This document shows, piece by piece, positions 59,079 to 64,000 of a DNA stretch of 64,000 nt; the first letter of the stretch is position 1, and each line of letters opens with the position of its first letter. The notes beneath the pieces were generated by a model. That model worked only from the letters and a program-made list of their open reading frames with translations. It was not told the origin of the DNA and searched no databases. The stretch comes from JABDKH01 sp963768565 (GTDB lineage Bacteria; Bacteroidota; Rhodothermia; Rhodothermales; JABDKH01), in contig CAVYIO010000024.1 in assembly GCA_963768565.1 (NCBI GenBank), positions 85,573-149,572 on the forward strand, written 5' to 3'. The position numbers and the translations under genes are program-made.

Positions 59079-60732
59079 ATGATGAAATCGAGATGGTATT
59101 GTTTACCTGTCGGCCTGCTTCTGGCGGCTACAGTGGTGCTCACCGCTGACGCTCAGGACGTTCCGGAGCCCGTCGATGAGGAGGCGATTGCTTCTATTCG
59201 CGAGCAGGGTCTTGAGAACAGCCAGGTAATGGATTATTTGAGCTGGATGACCGACGTCTACGGTCCGCGGCTCACCGGTTCTCCGATGCTGGATGCGGCG
59301 ACGGATTGGGCAGCCAGTTCAATGGAGGAAATGGGGCTGGTCAATGTCCAGAAGGAAGCATGGGGACCGTTCGGCAGTGGATGGACCCTCGAGCACTACA
59401 ACGTGGAGGCCACCACCCCGCAGGGGACCTTTCCGCTTACCGCATATCCGAAGGCGTGGTCTCCCGGAACGGAGGGCCATGTGTCCGGAGAGGTCGTGAT
59501 CGTTCGTGCCGAGACGGATGAAGAGCTGAACCAGTACCGCGGAAAGCTTGCCGGCAAGGTTGTTCTGATGCAAGACATCCGGGAGGTGGACGAGTGGTTT
59601 GATCCGCTGGCGAAACGACGCGACGACACGGACCTGCTGAATCTTGCCAACGCTCCGTTGCCGGGTGAACGAGGGGGACGTCGATACAGTGAGGAGGCGA
59701 TGCAGCGCTACCGGTTTCAGCGGCAGGTCGCTTCTTTCGTTCTGAGTGAGAAGCCGGCAGCGATCCTGGACCGGGGCTCCAAGGGCGATTACGGCACCAT
59801 CTTCGTCTCCAGTGCGCGCGTACCCGTTGCGCCCGACGCGGGATGGCGTGATGGCCCGAGCGCGTATGACATCCCCGCTCCCGAGACGGTACCGCAGTTC
59901 ACGGTGGCCGTTGAGCACTACAATCGGCTGGTCCGCATCGCGCAGAAGGGACTGCCCGTTTCGATCAACCTCCATCTGCGTGTGGCCTTCAACGAGGAAG
60001 ACCCGATGGAATACAATGTGACGGGCGAACTGGCCGGAACGGATCCTGCGATTGGCGACGAAGTGGTGATTCTGGGTGGCCATTACGACTCATGGCATGC
60101 CGGTACAGGCGCCACCGATAACGCGACGGGCTCGGCAGTCATGATGGAGGCGATGCGCATTCTCAAGCACGTATATGCAGAAAAGGGAACCGGGCCGCGC
60201 CGGACCATTCGTATCGGCCTGTGGACCGGGGAAGAGCAGGGACTTCTCGGCTCACGTAGTTACGTGCAGCAGCACTTCGCCGAATCGGAGGGTCTCGGTC
60301 AGCCGCCGACGGCATTGAAGCCCGAGCACGAGAAATTCTCCGCCTACTACAACATGGACAACGGCACCGGGAAGATCCGTGGCGTGTACATGCAGGGAAA
60401 TCACGGAGGTGGAACCCATCTTCCGTTCGTGGCTTCAGCCGTTCAGTGATCTCGGAGCATCGACACTTTCGTTGCAGAATACGGGTGGGACTGACCACCT
60501 CTCGTTTGACGCCGTCGGGCTACCCGGATTTCAGTTCATTCAGGAACCGATGGCATACAGCACGCGGACGCATCACTCGAACATGGATGTGTACGATCAC
60601 GCGGTGGCGGACGATCTGATGCAGGCCGCGACGATCATAGCGTCGTTCGCGTATCACACGGCAGAACGAGATGAGAAGCTGCCGCGGAAGCAGTTGAAGA
60701 TGGCGGAAACGGCGTCGGTCGGCACGCAGTAG
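59079..60732 (+). CDS. M28-family zinc metallopeptidase, secreted (single +1 frameshift)
   Basis: The protein has a signal peptide (WYCLPVGLLLAATVVLTADA), a PA-like insert and an M28 catalytic domain with the two-zinc ligands: GGHYDSWH, GATDNATGSA, the catalytic GEEQGLLGS, YNMDNGTG and GGTDHLSF. The frame ends at 60449. Removing the C at 60402 joins MQGN to TEVEPIFRSWLQPFSDLGAS and the rest to 60732, for ~550 residues. Without repair the last Zn ligand His is lost. M28 aminopeptidases of this type act on secreted peptides or proteins. The start is ATG 59079 or 59082. Confidence 0.92.
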
Positions 60733-61085
60733 GCGGTCCCACGCAGATCTGTATTGACCCAACACAGGCCCCTCGGCGGACTCGGGGTGACGGGTAGACC
60801 AGTCGTCATTCCGAGGCTGTCGAGGATCTCTGTCAACCGATTGTCTCGACGCAACACAGGCCTGTCGGCGGACTCGCTTTGGCTGCCCCGTGTTGATGAC
60901 GGCAACTGATACTCGTCTTGCCGAGTTTGACTCACACGTCATTCCGAGGCTGACTCACATGTCATTCCGAGGCTGTCGAGGAATCTTTGCCGACCATCTA
61001 TCTCGATGCAACACAGGCCCGTAGACGGACTCGGGGTGACGGGCACTTTGGCTCCTGGCTCCGCTTGCGACGACCGACTGGCGCG
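60733..61085. repeat. Intergenic repeat block (family B)
   Basis: The gap contains two full or near-full copies of the unit CGTCATTCCGAGGCTGTCGA ... GGACTCGGGGTGACGG (about 60804-60880 and 60961-61040), a right half at 60762-60791 and a left half at 60938-60953. The ends are inverted (GTCATTCCGAG versus CTCGGGGTGAC), so copies can fold into hairpins. No coding frame is credible. Confidence 0.82.
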
Positions 61086-61526
61086 CTAGCCTCCTGACAA
61101 CCCATCGGCGATGCGGCGTGCCTCCGCTTCCGTGAAGTCGCCCGTGATCAGTGCGCGACCCCCGCGGATGGGAGTGTTGATTCGTGGAGCCGAAACAAGC
61201 TTGCCGTTCACAACGATTCCGCACAGCTCTCCCACGTTCTCTCCGGTCCACTCCTCGAATCTCCGGGCGCCCTCCGACGTGAGAGCAAGTTCGATCGACG
61301 CGTCTCCGTCAACCATACTCACGACGGCGGCACTGACGTTATCTTGATCGATCACGACCATGTCGTGAAGGTAGAGTCGTTCGCCCGAAGGATCGAGTAC
61401 CATTTCCGTCAGACCCGGACCCGCCGTCATTTCGGCAAGCCGGAATTGAATAGTGGCCGGATTCGACTCCGAGCACCCAAGGACCACACAGATTAGCAGA
61501 GAGAGACCATGATAGCGCTTCAACAT
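61086..61526 (-). CDS. SecD P1-head-like lipoprotein
   Basis: The ~146-residue protein begins MLKRYHGLSLLICVVLGCSE, a lipoprotein signal. The body aligns with the first periplasmic (P1 head) domain of SecD: IQFRLAEMTAGPGLTEMVLD, LALTSEGARRFEEWTGENV, GIVVNGKLVSAPRINTPIRG and GRALITGDFTEAEARRIADG. It has no membrane helices of the SecDF core, so it is a stand-alone copy of unknown function. The ATG at 61526 is chosen because it starts the signal; the frame upstream has no signal features. Confidence 0.88.
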   Translation of the reverse strand: MLKRYHGLSLLICVVLGCSESNPATIQFRLAEMTAGPGLTEMVLDPSGERLYLHDMVVIDQDNVSAAVVSMVDGDASIELALTSEGARRFEEWTGENVGELCGIVVNGKLVSAPRINTPIRGGRALITGDFTEAEARRIADGLSGG

Positions 61527-61820
61527 GCCGGACGCTCTTGTGGTTGAATGGGCGTGACCTTGTGGATGACTGCACAATGTAAGCGAATGAACGGCGTTGC
61601 CACCGGATGGCATGCTTGCGCACAGTCTCCGACCTGCCATTGTCAAGTAAGGAAAGAGTGTCGGAAGCCGGAGACCAGGATCGCAAAAAAAGATATTCGG
61701 CGGGACGGGAATCGGAAGGCGGGAACATATCGGTCGCTGGACATTCTCACTCTGCTCGCCGCCGGAAATCTCTGCCCGAGAATAGCGCTCGAATCCGCAG
61801 ACGGCCGAGTCCGACGTCGG

Positions 61821-62246
61821 TCAGGCACCAGGCGTAATAACAGGCTCGACCCGAACGGGGCATTTCATGGACCGGGACACGAGGCAGTATCGATGGGCAC
61901 GATCGATCATCTGATTGGCGCGATCGGCGGATTCCGCGCTGACCTCGATCACCGGTTTGATGACAATCTCCTTGAACTGAAATCCGCCCCCGGGTGCCGG
62001 CTCAAGCTCTGCATCAGATGTTGATCTGTACGACTTCACTTCCAGCCGCGTCTTCTCCGCAAAGAAGAAGAAGGTGTTGGCAAGACAGATCTCGGCGGCC
62101 GCAACGAACAGATGCTCCGGATCGAGATTCTTGCCTCCGTTCGGACTTCCGACCGCGACCGGAGGGTGGCCGGGCATCGTCTCCTCACCTTCAACCCCGT
62201 TTCCGGTCCACCGGTACTCGGTGCGATAGCTCATCGGAAGACTCAT
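61821..62246 (-). CDS. OsmC-family peroxidase-like protein
   Basis: The 141-residue protein has both conserved cysteines of OsmC/Ohr proteins, in EICLANTFFFFAEKT and RYCLVSRSMKCPVRVEPVI, which form the active disulfide pair for organic hydroperoxide reduction. The N-terminus YRTEYRWTGNGVEGEETMPG and PPVAVGSPNGGKNLDPEHLF are also typical. AGGAG six bases before ATG 62246 is a good ribosome-binding site. No operon partner is seen. Confidence 0.92.
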   Translation of the reverse strand: MSLPMSYRTEYRWTGNGVEGEETMPGHPPVAVGSPNGGKNLDPEHLFVAAAEICLANTFFFFAEKTRLEVKSYRSTSDAELEPAPGGGFQFKEIVIKPVIEVSAESADRANQMIDRAHRYCLVSRSMKCPVRVEPVITPGA

Positions 62247-62544
62247 CGATGCTCTCCTGTTTCGTCAGACTTGCTCGCTCACCGTATTGATACTCAGTGC
62301 GGAGTCCGGAAGGGAAGAGGAGAGGTACTACCGGAGGTGCCATCCAGAATCCTACAGACGAGGTTCCGAATACTGGTGAGTCGGGCAATCATGCGGAAAC
62401 CACGAATCCGAACCCGATGAAAACACACAGGTGAAACTCGCAACCCCCTGTTTGATCTGCTCCTGATGGTTTCGGAAGCCGGTCCCGACCAGACGAATCC
62501 TGATTGCGAATCAGTCCGCTGAAATGGCGTGATGGAGTCCGACC
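62247..62544. other. Intergenic region
   Basis: The 298 bases between OsmC and the TPR gene show no convincing coding frame or hairpin. The OsmC promoter presumably lies at its left side. Confidence 0.35.
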
Positions 62545-64000
62545 TTACCCGGCGGGTTCTCTCGCGCGCTTTTCGAGAAGCCCGTCGCGCCTGCGGCGCG
62601 CCTCTTCTACCATCGGCTGGTAGGTTTCGTCCGCGTCGGCCCAGATGCGTATGAACTCGTCGTACTACCTGATCGCCTGCTCGTCCTCGCCAAGCCGCTC
62701 CGAAATATCCGCGGCACGAGCAAAGGCCGGACCGACAAGTATCACGCCGTCTTCCGTAACAGCCTGGTACCACCGAAGCGCATCTCGCTCACGTCCGGCG
62801 CGATCCAGCAACTCCGCAAGTCGGAATCTTGCCGCATCCCTGTTGGAGTCGACCCACAGGTTGACGAACAGATAGTGAGAGTTGAAAGTCATGCGTTCAA
62901 GCAGCGAAAGCGCCTGTGATTCGTCGCCACGTTCCATTGCCACAAGCGCCTCGATGTACTTCACGCCATCCGCGACGAATGTTCCAGACGTGGGCGGCGA
63001 CGCCTGTTCGGATAACAGCCGGGCGTATTGCAAGGCCTCATCCGAACGTCCTGCAAGAGCCATAAGCTCTCCGGTTAGAGCCATCTTCCCGACCCGATAA
63101 CTCGATATCGGTGTCTGACCTTCCACACCCCGCGCTACGGCGTCTCCTGTGGCGGCCAATTGGTCGGCCAGTCGGCTCAGAGAATCAGGATTTGCACCGA
63201 TGACCGGAGATGCTGCCACGATCGACAGGCTGACGAGGGGACCGATCGCATCCGTTCTCTCCAGCGAGCCGATCCCTCTCACTCTCTCCGCAATTTGCCC
63301 CGACGCAACATCGAGAGGCGCTACCAAAGCCTGCATCGTCGGGGCCAAGTCAACAAGTTGCCGCGCCGTCTTGTAGTCATGACCGTAGTACCATAACTCT
63401 CCGGTAGCATTCGCCCGGTACTCATCAGTTATCGATTCGAGCGCCGTGCGAATCGAGTCCACTTCGATATCGTCGGACATCGATGCTTTCAGTATCAAGA
63501 CGGCCACGGGCAGACGACTGTCCGGCGAGACCTCAGTGACGAGTCCTAGAAGTCTGTCGATTTCGTCAATGTCGCCAACCTGCCGCGCAAGGCGAGCAAG
63601 GTGCAGCATCGCGTGCGCATTTCCGGGCTCCAGCTCGACTACTCTGGAAAACGGTTGGCTCGACGAAAGCCTGGTTTCACCTCGGCGCGGACGAGTATGA
63701 AACATGATCTCTGCGAGCTGAAAGAGTGCCTCGACATCGTCAGGGTAGACAGATAGATAGGCCACATATTTGCTTTCTGCCTCCTCAGTCAGTCCATCTC
63801 TCCAGCTCGCAAAAGCGTCCAGTAGCTTTCGGTCCTTTTCGGAAAGCCGAGCACCCAGTCGTTGCGCCATCACGGCGGCGTCATGCACTTGCTCGGGCGA
63901 CCCCGGACCCCATTCGAGAGCGATGCTCAGGCGATAGTACGCGAGAGCAAAGGTCGAGTCCAGTTCGACGGCACGTGAAAAGGCTCCCACCGCGCGACCG
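62545..64000 (-). CDS. TPR-repeat protein, 5' end outside window, in-frame amber codon near C-terminus
   Basis: The frame is open to the right edge (GRAVGAFSRAVELDSTFALA, YYRLSIALEW), so the N-terminus lies beyond 64000. Six or more TPR-like units follow, such as DVEALFQLAEIMFHTRPRRG, GNAHAMLHLARLARQVGDID, ALQYARLLSEQASPPTSGTF and ARFRLAELLDRAGRERDALR. After EDEQAIR an in-frame TAG lies at 62665-62667, and the same frame continues as YDEFIRIWADADETYQPMV, EEARRRRDGLLEKRAREPAG to TAA at 62545. A Trp codon (TGG) there would make RWYDEFIRIW, so this looks like one base substitution. Whether it is C-terminal to a kinase or an adenylate cyclase is not visible. Confidence 0.82.

Noticed and set aside
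17202..60402. Programmed +1 frameshifting as explanation of the ten breaks
   Set aside because: The contexts share no slippery motif or structure and affect unrelated genes, so a technical or mutational cause is more likely.

Overview
The window reads as chromosomal DNA from a moderately GC-rich member of the Bacteroidota, most likely the Rhodothermia/Balneolia side of the phylum. The main reasons are type IX secretion (T9SS) C-terminal sorting domains on several secreted proteins (motifs such as QNYPNPFNPSTTI), a PorV/PorQ-family outer-membrane protein, a TonB-dependent receptor with an N-terminal carboxypeptidase-regulatory-like domain, many Cys-type lipoproteins, and an ECF sigma factor next to a Ser/Thr kinase-TPR protein. 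I saw no transposase, integrase, prophage block or CRISPR array, and one tRNA (Leu, GAG).

Layout. 0-18 kb: housekeeping and assorted genes: the C-terminal part of an alpha-2-macroglobulin, DinB polymerase, a membrane-anchored FHA/trypsin-like protease overlapping an endonuclease/exonuclease/phosphatase lipoprotein, an EXPERA membrane protein, a ThuA-like protein, transketolase, a Tat-exported tail-collar protein, an FG-GAP T9SS cargo, a TauE/SafE permease and an Fpg/Nei glycosylase. 18-24 kb: PAP2 phosphatase, acyltransferase 3, and a patatin-POTRA-barrel protein. 24-25 kb: a DUF4382 lipoprotein and tRNA-Leu. 25-32.4 kb (minus strand): a compact sulfur-type molybdoenzyme operon (Mo catalytic subunit, four-cluster FeS subunit, NrfD/PsrC anchor, two half-length YeeE/YedE transporters, a rhodanese lacking its catalytic Cys) that ends in a sigma-54 enhancer-binding protein. 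A near-consensus sigma-54 promoter and a pair of 10-bp palindromes lie upstream of it. 32.6-35.6 kb: a Spy-like lipoprotein divergent from an ECF sigma / putative anti-sigma / Spy-CnrX-like trio. 36-50.6 kb: a long co-directional surface and secretion cluster (TonB receptor, secreted FnIII-like protein, PorV-like protein, two beta-propeller proteins, TolB-like propeller, amidase, GHL10 hydrolase). 51-55 kb: ECF sigma and Ser/Thr kinase-TPR. 55-64 kb: DUF1624 acyltransferase-like protein, LVIVD-type propeller lipoprotein, M28 peptidase, SecD-P1-like lipoprotein, OsmC, and a TPR protein running off the right edge. Intergenic gaps in 50.6-61 kb carry REP-like palindromic repeats.

A cross-cutting observation is that ten otherwise well-conserved genes between 17.2 and 60.4 kb are each broken by a frameshift that is repaired by removing exactly one base. 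One further gene has an in-frame amber codon. The uniform sign suggests residual insertion errors in the assembly rather than ten independent gene deaths, so these genes are annotated here as full-length spans with the break noted.

The most interesting biology is the sulfur molybdoenzyme operon with its apparent sigma-54 control by a co-encoded activator. Second is the ECF/anti-sigma/Spy-type module.
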